In this document: in pieces, positions 1 through 10,051 of the stretch
Numbering within the stretch: position 1 is the first letter of the stretch
Layout: every line of letters begins with the position of its first letter
Source of the DNA: Ulota crispa
Lineage: Eukaryota; Streptophyta; Bryopsida; Orthotrichales; Orthotrichaceae
Assembly: GCA_963920765.1 (NCBI GenBank)
Contig: OY987244.1
Coordinates: 1,490,501-1,554,500, forward strand
Direction: 5' to 3'
Length of the DNA: 64,000 nt
Translations under genes and position numbers: made by a program
Notes under the pieces: model-generated
Database searches by the model: none
Seen by the model: the letters and a program-made list of their open reading frames with translations, nothing else
Told to the model about the DNA's origin: nothing

Positions 1-21
1 TTTATGGGTGCTCCTACCTTA
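1..21. mobile_element. Right end of a TA-flanked MITE cut by the window edge
   Basis: The first bases read as an inverted terminus (TTATGGGTGCTCCTACC followed by TTA). They match the right end of the element at 9736-10051 almost exactly. Only the terminus is in the window, so the size of the element is unknown. Confidence 0.55.
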
Positions 22-888
22 TTTCATAATATTTGAGGATGTTAAAGAACTAAGGGTATAATTGATACTCCTACACAAACGTATTTTTGATATTTCATAT
101 AATATAGGGGTATATTTTATAGTTTGAAAGAATCGAGGGGTATTTTTTTTGATATTACCCGATTTTCAAACTGAGAGCGTGCAGATTCAGAGGGTCCATG
201 GACTTGAAAATGGTATTTTCAAAGATTTTGTTATGGCCAGCCCAGAACGGTGCCTACAGCGAGGTGATATTATAGAGGAGCAAAGGCAGTGAGATAATCG
301 AGGCTACTTTGGAGGAGGATGACCGTGGTGCCGGAGTCACCGGAGGACCTATAGCCGTGGTTGCGTGCAGCTGCAACTCGAAAGTCGAAAGGGTAGGCAG
401 CGGCGAAAGCAGTGCAGGACGCAGCTGTCGCGGAAGACGCGGGGGACGCTCACCGCGTCGCCGCTCCTCCATTCCCGCCGCTCTGTGGCCCTCGCCTGTC
501 TCCTCCGCCCTTCATATACTCCCCCACTGCCCCAGACTTCCTCACTCCAACAGTCAAGCTTGACATCGATACATCTGGTCGGATTGGAAATACTTCTTCT
601 AGACTGCAATCAAAATCGATACTACCGTTCTCATAGTTCTCCATTCCACATGCTCTAGATTACGGACACATTCTCTGGATCTCCAATCGTAGCCTCAGGT
701 ACCTCAGACTGCAATTGGGACTTTATACTGTGGCTGACCTGCAATCGATTCTACTTCTTCGAGATCAGCTGTTTTATTTTACGGGCAGCTTCAATTCGAA
801 CCAATCTGGGATTGTTCCATCCGCTTTGACAAGGCTGAGCAGTCATTTTGGTGGACCGATTGATTGATTCACCAGCCACTGGTCCACG
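22..888 (+). promoter_or_regulatory. Upstream region and probable 5' UTR of the first XTH gene
   Basis: The stretch from about 300 to 560 is clearly more GC-rich than the surrounding DNA and contains short overlapping open frames on both strands that do not look like protein. It lies directly upstream of the first XTH start codon. A TATA-like CATATACT lies near 513-520. I read the region as core promoter plus a long 5' UTR; the transcription start is not determinable. The AT-rich part at 22-250 shows nothing recognisable. Confidence 0.4.
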
Positions 889-2350
889 ATGGAGTCGTCT
901 AGGAATACTCAGCGGCTGTCGATGGCAATGCTGGTGTGTTTGAGTTTGCTAGTGGGCTGTCAAGCTCAAAGGGGACTTGCAGGCCAGTTCACCGCATGGA
1001 CTAAAAACGTGCTTTTCTCGCCAGACGGGCGCGAAGTGCAGCTGAAACTTGATAGACTCTTTGGTGAGGGAATTACATTGTCTACTCTTGCTCCATTCTA
1101 GGTTTTCTCTTCAGTGCCAGGGTAGTTGGTCGCAACATGGTCAGTCAGTCACTGCAATATTGAGTGTCTGAGCCATAACCTCCGTGCTCTCGCTTTGTCT
1201 CCCATTCATACATTTTGTAAGTGTGTGTGCATCGATCCTGGTGGCTTTTGCGAACACTTGAATGCTACATGGACGCTCTTTATTACAATTGTACTGAATC
1301 AATGAGTGCATTGTGAATTACAGCTGCTGGAGCTGGTTCAAAAAGCAATTGGCTGTTCGGCGGTTTTGGGGCGTGGATCAAGCTCCCGGCGAATAATTCT
1401 GCTGGAACTGTGACAACTTTCTACGTAAGTCTCAAAAACGGATGTATCTGCTTTGCATACGATTGACCAGATTAGCAGATTCTAGATTTTCCATTCGTCA
1501 AAATGTCGGAAGCGATGAATGTGGCGAAGTTTCAGTCGCCCGTGTGCAAGCTCAAAATCAACACCCGTTACTGATTTTTAGATCTCTTCGCATTACAGCG
1601 TCACTTTTTTGACGATCTGACTCGCCATTTAAACGAACATGTCCGCTTTATGTAACAAATCTAGCAATGGCCTGTTTCTGAATTTGCGCAATTGCATCGT
1701 TGCAAAAAGTTTTAGTCTCATTAACTGTTTGTTTCTCTTTGCAGATGTCATCTTCAGGGCCGTACCATTGCGAATTCGACTTCGAATTCCTCGGCAACAC
1801 AACCGGCCAGCCATATTTGTTGCACACGAACATTTTCGTGAACGGCACAGGCAAGCGCGAGCAACAAATCTACCTGGGCTTTGATCCGTCCGCCGCATAT
1901 CATTACTATAACTTCCAATGGAATAAGGATCTGCTGGTGTTCTACGTTGACAACACTCCAATTCGCATGTTCCAAAACCTGCAGGGCATTGTGCCCGGGT
2001 TTCAGTACGCTAATAACCAGGCCATGGGCTTGTATCTGAGCATCTGGGACGGCAGTCAGTGGGCCACGCAAGGCGGTCGGGTGAAGATCGATTGGACTGC
2101 CTCGCCATTCCTTGCGACGTACAAAAACTTCCGACTGAAGGGATGCCTTGTTGATCCTGCTGACAAGAAGGGGATAAAGACTTGTCAGAATAGCACATAT
2201 GCTGCGCCTGGAGCGAGTGCACAGAAGCTCCCAATAGGGCGGGTGCGGCAGTTGCGAGCTGTGAAGGCGACGCAGGTGCATTACAACTACTGCGACGACA
2301 GGAAGCGGTTCCCGGTTGCGCCTCCGGAATGTGCTTACAATATCTTGTAG
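889..2350 (+). CDS. Xyloglucan endotransglucosylase/hydrolase (XTH, GH16), divergent, 3 exons
   Basis: Exons are 889-1063, 1324-1424 and 1745-2350, with GT-AG introns in phases 1 and 0, giving about 293 residues, the normal XTH length. The start is the first ATG before a hydrophobic signal peptide (residues about 10-27). XTHs cut and rejoin xyloglucan in the cell wall. The catalytic strand reads HCEFDFEFLGN, against the usual HDEIDFEFLGN, so both glutamates and the middle aspartate survive while the residue before the nucleophile is Cys. The N-glycosylation site follows at once (NTTGQPY). The usual LWFDPT is LGFDPS, and the C-terminal WV(Q/R)KNY-type segment is replaced by AVKATQVHYNYC; the closing PPEC is kept. 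The intron that the other two genes carry just before FYVDN is absent, with no codon gained or lost. The gene is probably functional as a secreted protein, but activity could be altered. Confidence 0.93.
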
Positions 2351-2773
2351 ACGAACAATTACTTTTTTCTAGCAGGGATTCTTCATTCGGTGGGTGAGGG
2401 ATTATTTGTTGGTGGACCACAATGGTTTACAATTTTTTTCTGTTGATAGACAGAATAATCAGCAGATCCGCTTCGGTTATGTTAGGATCCCGGTTAGACC
2501 GGTCATTCATTGAGTATATAGATTGATAGAGCTTTGGGATTTCCGCATTGGAAATAAAAAATTCGACCGTCTTTGCAATAATAAGTAAGTCCACATCAGT
2601 GTATTTGTGGCCAGCTTCAAAATTCGGCTTCAGAAGTGCTCTTACGCTTCGGTGTCTTGATGAAGCTATTTGTACTGCTGGGAGGAGATTCTCATGTGTT
2701 ACAAATATCATCTAAAAGTTCAAGTAAAAATCTTGAGAAAATTCGTTATTATCTATTATTGTCGTTTGCTTGA
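2351..2773. other. 3' flank of the first XTH gene, no further feature
   Basis: This AT-rich stretch follows the stop codon and should contain the 3' UTR. AATAAA-like strings occur, but none can be singled out as the poly(A) signal. The open frame on the minus strand at 2427-2711 resembles nothing I know. Confidence 0.3.
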
Positions 2774-3075
2774 GGGAACTTTTCATGGATATCCCTGAAT
2801 TCGCAATATTTATTTAGATCCGACGTTTTTATTAGAATTTACACATACTCTTGGATCAAAATTCAAAGGTCTTTGTTTTGTTGTGCATGTCACTTCCCTT
2901 CTTCCTTTGTGCGGGCTTTGCGTCTTTTTTAGTTTCATTGCATTCCCTTCTTCAACATTGATCATGAAGGAAGTACAAGCTCAATAAACAAGTGGCTGAA
3001 AATTTTGGTTCAAGAGTATTTGTATAATTTCTGAAAAAGCAAACTTCAGGGTTATCCAGGAAGTTTTTCCTTTTT
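2774..3075. repeat. Foldback MITE, about 300 bp
   Basis: The two ends are imperfect inverted copies of each other (GGGAACTTTTCATGGATATCCCTGAA on one side, TTCAGGGTTATCCAGGAAG inverted on the other). The inner arms around ATACTCTTGGATCAAAATTCA and its complement also pair. The same sequence family recurs at 61930-62292 and partially at 3648-3850 and about 19700-19830. Confidence 0.6.
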
Positions 3076-4742
3076 ATAATGTATTTCAATGTGGGAAGTT
3101 AAGGATATTGCATTTCCAATAGTAGACAACCTCACGTGCAATCAGAAGCCCAATGGATACATTTCTATTCAAGTCATACCTGCACATATATTATTGAGTA
3201 CAATAAAATATATCAAAACGGAATCTGTGATTGATGAAGCGGATATTGCTTGAACGATTTCAATATCATCTTAAGCTTATGTTGTTTGTGGAAGTATTGG
3301 CAAGGTTGATAGTAAAGAAGTTGGCATCAATTTTGTTTGCACTGGGTGGTTAGTCTGGTGATAATTGCATTGGCAAGAATGGCAGCAAAATAAAGTTCGA
3401 ATCGAAGGTTAGTATCACTGGCACCAATGGGAAGTGCAAATCGGTGCAAGGAAATGACTGCCAAATCTAACCCAGCACATACTGAGGTAGTTGAACTGTT
3501 ATTGGCTGGTTAGGTCCTTATTGATAACAGTTTAGTATTCTCTACCGTTATCAATGAAATGACAAGGGAGTTGATGATAGGTCACTTAAATACAGTTCTG
3601 TTCATGTTTAGTGTATTTCAAGTGAACAGAAGGTTTGTCTCTGTTGTTTTGGAGTTGCTATATACCCCTGGAGTTTGCCATATTTACATAGATACTCATA
3701 GTTTTTCAGAAATTACACAAATACCCTTGGTCAATAAATTTCTGGCATCTGTTATATTGTGCAGGCCTCTTTCTTGGGTGCACGTTGCTTCTTTTCTAGT
3801 TCTATTGCACTCCTTGTTTTAACATTGGTCATGAAAAAAACTTCTTAATTTCACCTCACCTCTTTACAAGTTGTAGAGGAACAGTTGGAGACCTAGAATC
3901 ACAAATAGGTGCCTACTATAAAAAACTTTGAAAACTCATCAACAATTCAATAATGTTTCAAAAACTATGAAAAATAGTGTGTTACATTTGACATCCATTT
4001 CTTTTTTACTGAAAATTAAACTAAAATGTTCTTGTCTCAAAATATCCATGAAAAAGGCAGATCAGCCCTTAAAGTGTTGCTTTAGCGCTTAGAAGAACTG
4101 CAGGATGTTCCACATTACGCTCTCTTGTGAAACTTCCTTGAGAACCCAATGGGCTTCCAAACTTACTCATTTGTGCACCAGGCTCTTTTCAAAGGTAAAA
4201 CACCAGATACCACAAAGATTTGATTTGGTTACAAATGAGCCAAATACTGAGAATTTTTTAGCCAAATGAGTTCCCATTTACGGTGAAATATTGAGTTGCT
4301 TTGCCAGATCTAGATGAGTACTGTAAGATGGATAGGTGAACAAATAACTCTTATACCAAACGTAGCTGCACAATAATGTTTATTGTTGTCATTCAAGCCC
4401 TTATTTCTGTGGGGTGTATTGCGGAGTGTAGTTGTTCAATCACTAGCATACAATATGATAGATTGTAAGGATACACAAGATGTACAATTGAGTGAATCTT
4501 GTGGGTCATGACTTAAGAGTTCCGAGACAGATAACGCTGTATTTGAGAAATGTTTCATCGGAGTACAACCTTGTTTTTAGATTAGTCAAAATTTTAAAAA
4601 AATTCCACCTTATACATTGTCGTTAACAATGAGATATTTTGCATGTGCAAACATGATTTTTAAAATCATAATGCACATTACATTGGTCACAAGCGAGGTC
4701 ACAAGTTTTGATGAGCCTTTCTTGAACTTGATAAAAAGGCCC
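3076..4742. other. AT-rich intergenic DNA with a half copy of the foldback family
   Basis: No gene is recognisable. Positions about 3648-3850 match the left half of the foldback family (ACCCCTGGAGTTTGCCATATTTACATAGAT-like text, followed by TTTTTCAGAAATTACACAAATACCC-like text), so this copy lacks its right arm. The open frame at 3559-3822 lies over it and is not a gene. Confidence 0.4.
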
Positions 4743-4981
4743 TTAACCCCTAAAGGACCAAGCAACCCTTTGCGACCAATACAATATAGGGTATTTTTCT
4801 TGTATTTGGAATGCATCTACACTTTATTACATTTGAGATCAACAAAGAAGTTAGAATGTAAATTAAAATTATTTTAGTGAGGTAGTCAAGACCCTAAATT
4901 AAAAAATTGTTGGTAGCAAATACCAGTTATACAACAACGTACATACTATGTATTATAGTAGCTCGGTCCTTCAAGGGTTAA
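4743..4981. mobile_element. TTAA-flanked piggyBac-like MITE, short subfamily A
   Basis: TTAA stands at both ends (4743-4746, 4978-4981). The inverted termini are CCCCTAAAGGACCAAGC and, read inward from the right, CCCTTGAAGGACCGAGC. The core contains TATTTTTCTTGTATTTGGAA, which is shared, partly in the opposite orientation, with the elements at 6932, 51294 and 56306. It is 239 bp with no coding capacity. Confidence 0.8.
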
Positions 4982-5260
4982 AATGGTTTTGGTATGTCAT
5001 GCAATATTCTAATTATGAACATGGAGTTTGTAGCAATAGAGAAAGTTTAAACCATATTTACAAGCGTATTTGTGATTCCGTTGAACTTTAATACCAATCA
5101 CAAATACAAACATTCAATTAAAAAAAATTAGAGTAGTGTTGACTACCTGTTTTTGTTAAAAGTTTTACTTTAATTCACAATAATTACGCATAGTTACATA
5201 ATTTGGGATTAGCAATTTGTACATTAAAAAAGTATATATGAAAACCAAGAACATGCAAGT

Positions 5261-5884
5261 AATGGCACAATGAAGGTACCCCGAGCACAACCATCTGGAC
5301 TGCCCAAAAAGACACTAAAATTCCCTAAAACTCTCCTTTTGAACATCTATTTGTACACATAATATTAGTTATTAACATTTTAGCAAATTTTTGACTGTAC
5401 ATGCATCTAGAAACTATTAAGTGTGTGTCTTTGCCATTTGAAAAGTAAAATTGCAATTCTTTAATGTTTTATATTGGATGTGGAAGAACTAACTCTAAAT
5501 TGTTGTTTAAATTTTTCCATAACAATTAGCTTTAGTACTTTATGGGCTAATACACTTGAAATGTATGGATCATTCATGTTTGTACAACTATAATCCAATT
5601 TTTCCAAATCCTATCAAGCAAATTTGTAGTCTGGATGAGTCCTTTACTTCATTTTGTTGAAATGAGAACGTTTTGAAATCTCTCACAAAAACACTCATCT
5701 GGACAAGATAACATACATCAATCAATCAATTAATTATTTTTTCTAATCTACAAGTATAAGCAACTTCTTGTCAAAAAGTAAACATTGTAACACTATCTAG
5801 TAGGACTTAATAAATAGAAGAAGTATTGTAGGTAAAACCAAATCAGCTTTAAACTGTCCTTTTTGGTACCCCAATTGTGCCATT
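5261..5884. mobile_element. MITE candidate with AATGGCACAAT...GGTACC ends
   Basis: The left end AATGGCACAATGAAGGTACC matches the right end read inward (AATGGCACAATTGGGGTACC) apart from a few bases. The 624-bp interior is AT-rich and non-coding. The superfamily is not assignable and a clear target duplication is not visible, so this is a candidate only. Confidence 0.5.
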
Positions 5885-6931
5885 GTCACGTGACACAAAA
5901 TGAGAAGATGATACAATTGGCATTTTTACAAGTTCAGAAAGAGCTACTTATAATTTGGTACAGACAAGAAGTGCAATATGATTTACAAAGAGTATATATG
6001 TAGTCATATAATCCATCATTATAATCAATGTCAGATTTTGAAGGACAAAATCCAAATTTCATATGATTAGGATTGGCCTTAAAAAAATGTCACATCTAAA
6101 TGAGATGTTTTTGTATACAAAACATTCAAGCACACCAGTAGTTTCTTTCAAGAATTTTGCAATAAATAATCTAGTTGTGTTTACTTATACCAGTTTACTA
6201 AACCGAATTAAAAATCATAAAATTATAGTAATGAAAATCTTGATTATCCTTGCAAACTGTAAGGCCTGGCTAACACCAAATTTGTTTAGGAAAAGTCTAA
6301 AATAATCAAAGTACGTGAATTGAGGTCAAATATAAGGTAAATAACACTTAAATTAAGAAAGGTAAAGACAAAGTGAAAATAAAAACTCATAAAATCAAAA
6401 ATTTCAAGCTAAAGGACTTAGTGCATACCTCCAATAGATGATGAGGTTATAACTAAATTTGTCCATTAATCAACCATGTATGCAATCCCCTGCAAATGCT
6501 ATAATTTTACTAAAGATCTAAAAGGTATTAAAGTAAAAGTCACTCAATGCACATCAATGTGTGGGAAAAATTGGCTGCTAGTTCATTGTTAGCTAGTGAA
6601 ATTGGAAAAAAAGGGTTGTATTTTGAAATTGCCAGTAAAAAAACCGGTTAGATTTTACTAAAAAATCTAAATATAGCACTAGTAATGTAAATTTAGAAAA
6701 ATATCCGGCATAGTTTGGAAGGAAACTAGTTGAATACATAAAACGCCGGTTTTTAGCTGGTGAAGGCCAAAAAATTTCCCAAACACTGAATTGGACCTTT
6801 TACTTTGCCGTCTTTTGCTCTTGTCAAAAGGTGGTCACAAAAACACCTATTTTGGAAAATATCACTTCCAATTCAAGTATAAGAGTAGTGCAAGAACTTT
6901 TGGATTGTTTTTTTGCTCCGTTTTGTGGTGA
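5885..6931. other. AT-rich intergenic DNA
   Basis: Nothing recognisable was seen. The 80-codon open frame at 6063-6305 has no known motif and the composition of random AT-rich sequence. Confidence 0.3.
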
Positions 6932-7172
6932 TTAACCCTTAAACAACTAGCTGACCATAGTACACAATATATACGGTGCTGTATAATTGGCATTTGCTAC
7001 CAAAAAAAAGTTTTCATTTGGGATCTTGACTAGCTCTCTAGAACTGCATTGATCTATTTTCTAACGTCTTTGTTGATCTCAAATGTAGTTAAGGTGTGGA
7101 TGCATTCCAAATACAAGAAAAATATATTGTATTATACTGTGTACTATGGTCAGTTGATCGTTTAAGGGTTAA
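6932..7172. mobile_element. TTAA-flanked piggyBac-like MITE, subfamily A
   Basis: TTAA stands at 6932-6935 and 7169-7172. The inverted ends agree over about 30 bp (CCCTTAAACAACTAGCTGACC against CCCTTAAACGATCAACTGACC read inward). The interior is the reverse complement of the core found at 4743-4981. It is 241 bp and non-coding. Confidence 0.8.
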
Positions 7173-7211
7173 ACACTGTTGGTAATGGATCATGTTACCC
7201 TTTTTGTGTAT

Positions 7212-7541
7212 TAAGGTAAGAGGCTTGTAAACTGACCATCTAAGAGCTGAAACTAAATTTTGGGGAGGTGGAACTTTTTGATATATTTTTCAGTAAATTT
7301 TCCTTGAAAGACAAGAGGAATTGGCATCTAACTCAAGTTATTTTGTATTTTTCAGAACAATGCGGAATTAGTTATGAAATTTTGAAGTAAAAAGGTCATT
7401 GGGCTCTAAAATTGTGCACCTCCTCAAATGTGCATCCACTACACATTATGGAAAGGCTGTGAATATACCATATATTGACGGAGATCATTTGGGAAGGTGA
7501 GCGGAATTAGTGCCCTAACACAATTCGAGCCTCTTACCTTA
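7212..7541. mobile_element. TA-flanked MITE with AGGTAAGAGGCT ends
   Basis: The left end TAAGGTAAGAGGCTTG and the right end (inward TAAGGTAAGAGGCTCG) form a near-perfect terminal inverted repeat bounded by TA. A relative of almost the same length (329 against 330 bp) lies at 54408-54736 and shares the internal string CATCTAAG(A/G)GCTGAAACT. The TA duplication suggests the Tc1/mariner group; this is inference. Confidence 0.7.
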
Positions 7542-8000
7542 CTAGTGGTGCCTTTTCTACACAATTTTCCTGCCTGCTGAACCCTACATAGGTTTCTCAA
7601 TTGGCTGCAGAGTACATCAGCATGAAAGATGAATTTCTGTATGCTACATTTGTTAGAACATTTGTAGTGCAGTCCCTCAATCTTTTGCTTCAGCTGTACA
7701 AAGTTTTGCTTCTGAACGCTTTTGAAAGGGCAGAAGATCCGAGCAATTTTTTTGCAAATAAGGTATGATTCTGTCAGTGAAGTCTGATTAAACATACCCA
7801 AATATCTTCCGAACTTTGATTAAGGTCAAGAATGGTATTTAAATATTGTATGCCATAAAAAGAAGAGGTCAAAGTCAATTAGTATAATGGTAAAATTTCT
7901 AAATTTATGCCCTGATTTCAATGTGTTCATATTGAGCAATGAATTAATTTTTCGTTATTTAGATCTGTTTTGGTGCACTGTCATTTAGATTTGCTTAGGT
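7542..8000. other. Intergenic DNA, no recognised feature
   Basis: The minus-strand open frame at 7439-7801 starts outside and runs into the MITE at 7212-7541, so it is not a gene. Two similar short strings near 7960-8000 (GATCTGTTTTGGTGCA and GATTTGCTTAGGTGCA) form a small direct repeat beside the plastid-derived relic. Confidence 0.3.
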
Positions 8001-9430
8001 GCATTTTTGGGTAAAAAAATAAACAAATTATTAATTAAAAATAAAGGATTAGACCTTTCTCATAGAGAACAAAAATTATTGGTTCAATTTTTTAATCCCT
8101 AAAGGACCAAAGTCCCCTTGAGGGACAAATGGGATTTCAGGCATGTACCTATGGCTAATTTACTTTTTGTGATTTTCTAAAACTTTTATTGAAGGTGGGG
8201 AATTCAAAGATCTACATGGGCATCTAATTTTTTCTTCATTCCAACATTTATTGAAGAAGTTATGCATGAATTTATGAAAAATGGTGTTTGAGGGGCAGCC
8301 AAAAACTTCTTTAAAAATTTCATTTTTTTCAAATAAAAAACTAAAGTAGGTTCTTTAGACTTATATAGACATGGGCAGCTTTGAACTATTCAATTGTGAT
8401 AAATGAAATGAAAGTTATGATGAGTTTTTGTTTGCAGGCAGTTCTAGATTCTCTACTCTAAAATAAACTTTGAAGTACATTAACTTACTCAATTTTCAAT
8501 ATTTTGAAAAAACAAAAACAAAACCAAAGGATGTAGATTGTTTATCACAACATCATAACTGTTGCAATTTTCATTTTTCACTTTTTTAATGAAATTCTTA
8601 ACAATTTAATGTTTTGAATCATTCTCTACTTCTTTTTACTTACTATTTTTTCCCATGTGTTGTATAGTTTCAAATGATTTGAAAATTCTCCCTCACATAC
8701 CTAACTTGATCTCCCACATGGGAAAAATAAACCTCAACTTTGTGTAGAGTAATTTTTTTGATCTAAGAGTGGTCAAAGCCTTCTGAAAATTCTGGGCAGT
8801 AGCAAAAAAAACTCATTTCTGCAATTCAAATGTAAATATCTCGTTCATTTGTGTGTAGATTGAGTTGAGTTTTTTCACCATGTTTACCTCTCGTAGTCTA
8901 CTGTAATATCTTACGGTTGAATTCTTGTAAAAAACTTTTTTTCTTAACATTGTACTTGTTGCCCCAAAGTGGCAATTTTCTGTGTTTTTCACAGAAAAAA
9001 TTGCTTGATCCTTTAGGGGTTAATCATTGATAAAAGTATTGAACAATATAGATCAAAACTTACTTCTAATGCTAGTTTTAAAGGTTTTCAATTTGGTAAT
9101 TCAACTGTGAAACAATACAAATTTACAAACTGTTTAGAAAACTTAACTGAAGATTATCAAAAAAGTTTAGTAAATTATCCGTTTCATCAATTTTATTTAG
9201 CAAAAAATTTAGTTTTTTTAATCTTAAAGGCAAAAAAGTATTTCCTTAAATATCCCGTGGTAAATTAGTACTTTAAAATCAACTTTATATAAAAACTTGT
9301 TCCACTCGAAGTAAAACTTTTTTCTTCCAAAGGAATTTTATTAATAGGTTCATTAGAAACTGGACGCTCTTATTTAGTTAAAAATCTACCAGCAAATTCT
9401 TTTGTTCCTCTAATAAAGATATCTATATAG
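8001..9430 (+). pseudogene. ycf2: Nuclear relic of plastid ycf2 split by a MITE
   Basis: Translating 8001-8091 gives INKLLIKNKGLDLSHREQ and then KLLVQF. After the element at 8092-9023, translation continues IDKSIEQYRSKLTSNASF, NYPFHQFYLAKNLVFL, and finally [20 protein letters not shown] with [12 protein letters not shown]. The last part is the P-loop (Walker A) region of Ycf2, the giant plastid AAA-type ATPase. Only about 170 codons of a protein exceeding 2000 residues are present. The frame has in-frame stops and a shift near 9265, and the segment ends at a stop near 9430. This is a nuclear plastid DNA fragment, non-functional. The spelling of the protein fits bryophyte or fern plastids better than seed plants. 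Confidence 0.85.
8092..9023. mobile_element. TTAA-flanked piggyBac-like MITE, subfamily B, inside ycf2 relic
   Basis: TTAA occurs at 8092-8095 and 9020-9023. The inverted ends are TCCCTAAAGGACCAAAG and inward CCCCTAAAGGATCAAGC. At 932 bp it matches the elements at 22554-23487 and 26485-27416 along its length. No open frame of useful size is present. Confidence 0.85.
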
Positions 9431-9735
9431 CATTCATTTGTAGAAATTATAATCTTTAAATTGTACATCATCAATTGTGCAAATAGTGAAGCTTTTGGAA
9501 ATCTATTTCCCTCCACCTTCTGTTTGGTAACCATGTGCAATAATGGGGTATTAAAACGGGGGGGGGGTATTTTTTTTTGGGTAGGAATTCTACGCTCCCT
9601 ATCTTTATTTAAAAAGCTACTATGATGTATTTGATAGCACCCTTTTTTTTTTTATAAATGAGTTCATGAACAATTTTTTGGCACCCTATTTTATTTATAA
9701 ATTGCAAAGTTCCATTTTAAAGAGACAGAAAGGTA
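9431..9735. other. Intergenic DNA with a G homopolymer
   Basis: The stretch contains a run of about nine G followed closely by T-rich tracts near 9560-9580. No gene or repeat end was identified. Confidence 0.3.
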
Positions 9736-10051
9736 TGAGGTAGGAGCACCCATAAACATCAAACTTAGGGTTTTGAACATGATGACTATTAATAAACAAG
9801 TAGCAAATTATAGGATCATATTAGGAATAGAGAAAAAATGAGTTTGCACTTTTGAATGTATAATTTGGACTAAGAGAATAAGTTGTGAATTTTTAAAGAG
9901 GAAACTCCCATTGCACCCATAACCACTTTTAAGACTTCATGTTCACATGTTGTACATCCTTGTAATTACATCTATTCACTTCCACAAATTTTTCAAGATT
10001 TTAGTGGTTTTGGTTATGGGGACAGTGACGCTTATGGGTGTTCCTACCTTA
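9736..10051. mobile_element. TA-type MITE with AGGTAGGAGCACCCAT ends
   Basis: The left end AGGTAGGAGCACCCATAA and the right end read inward (AGGTAGGAACACCCATAAG) are inverted copies. TA closes the right side; the left flank reads TG, so the duplication is imperfect. Inside, a second pair (CCCATAACCACTTTT and AGTGGTTTTGGTTATGGG) also forms an inverted repeat. The same terminus opens the window at 1-21. Confidence 0.6.

Noticed and set aside
254-658. Cluster of overlapping open frames on both strands upstream of the first XTH
   Set aside because: All lie in the GC-richer promoter and leader region, overlap each other on both strands, and show no protein-like motif.
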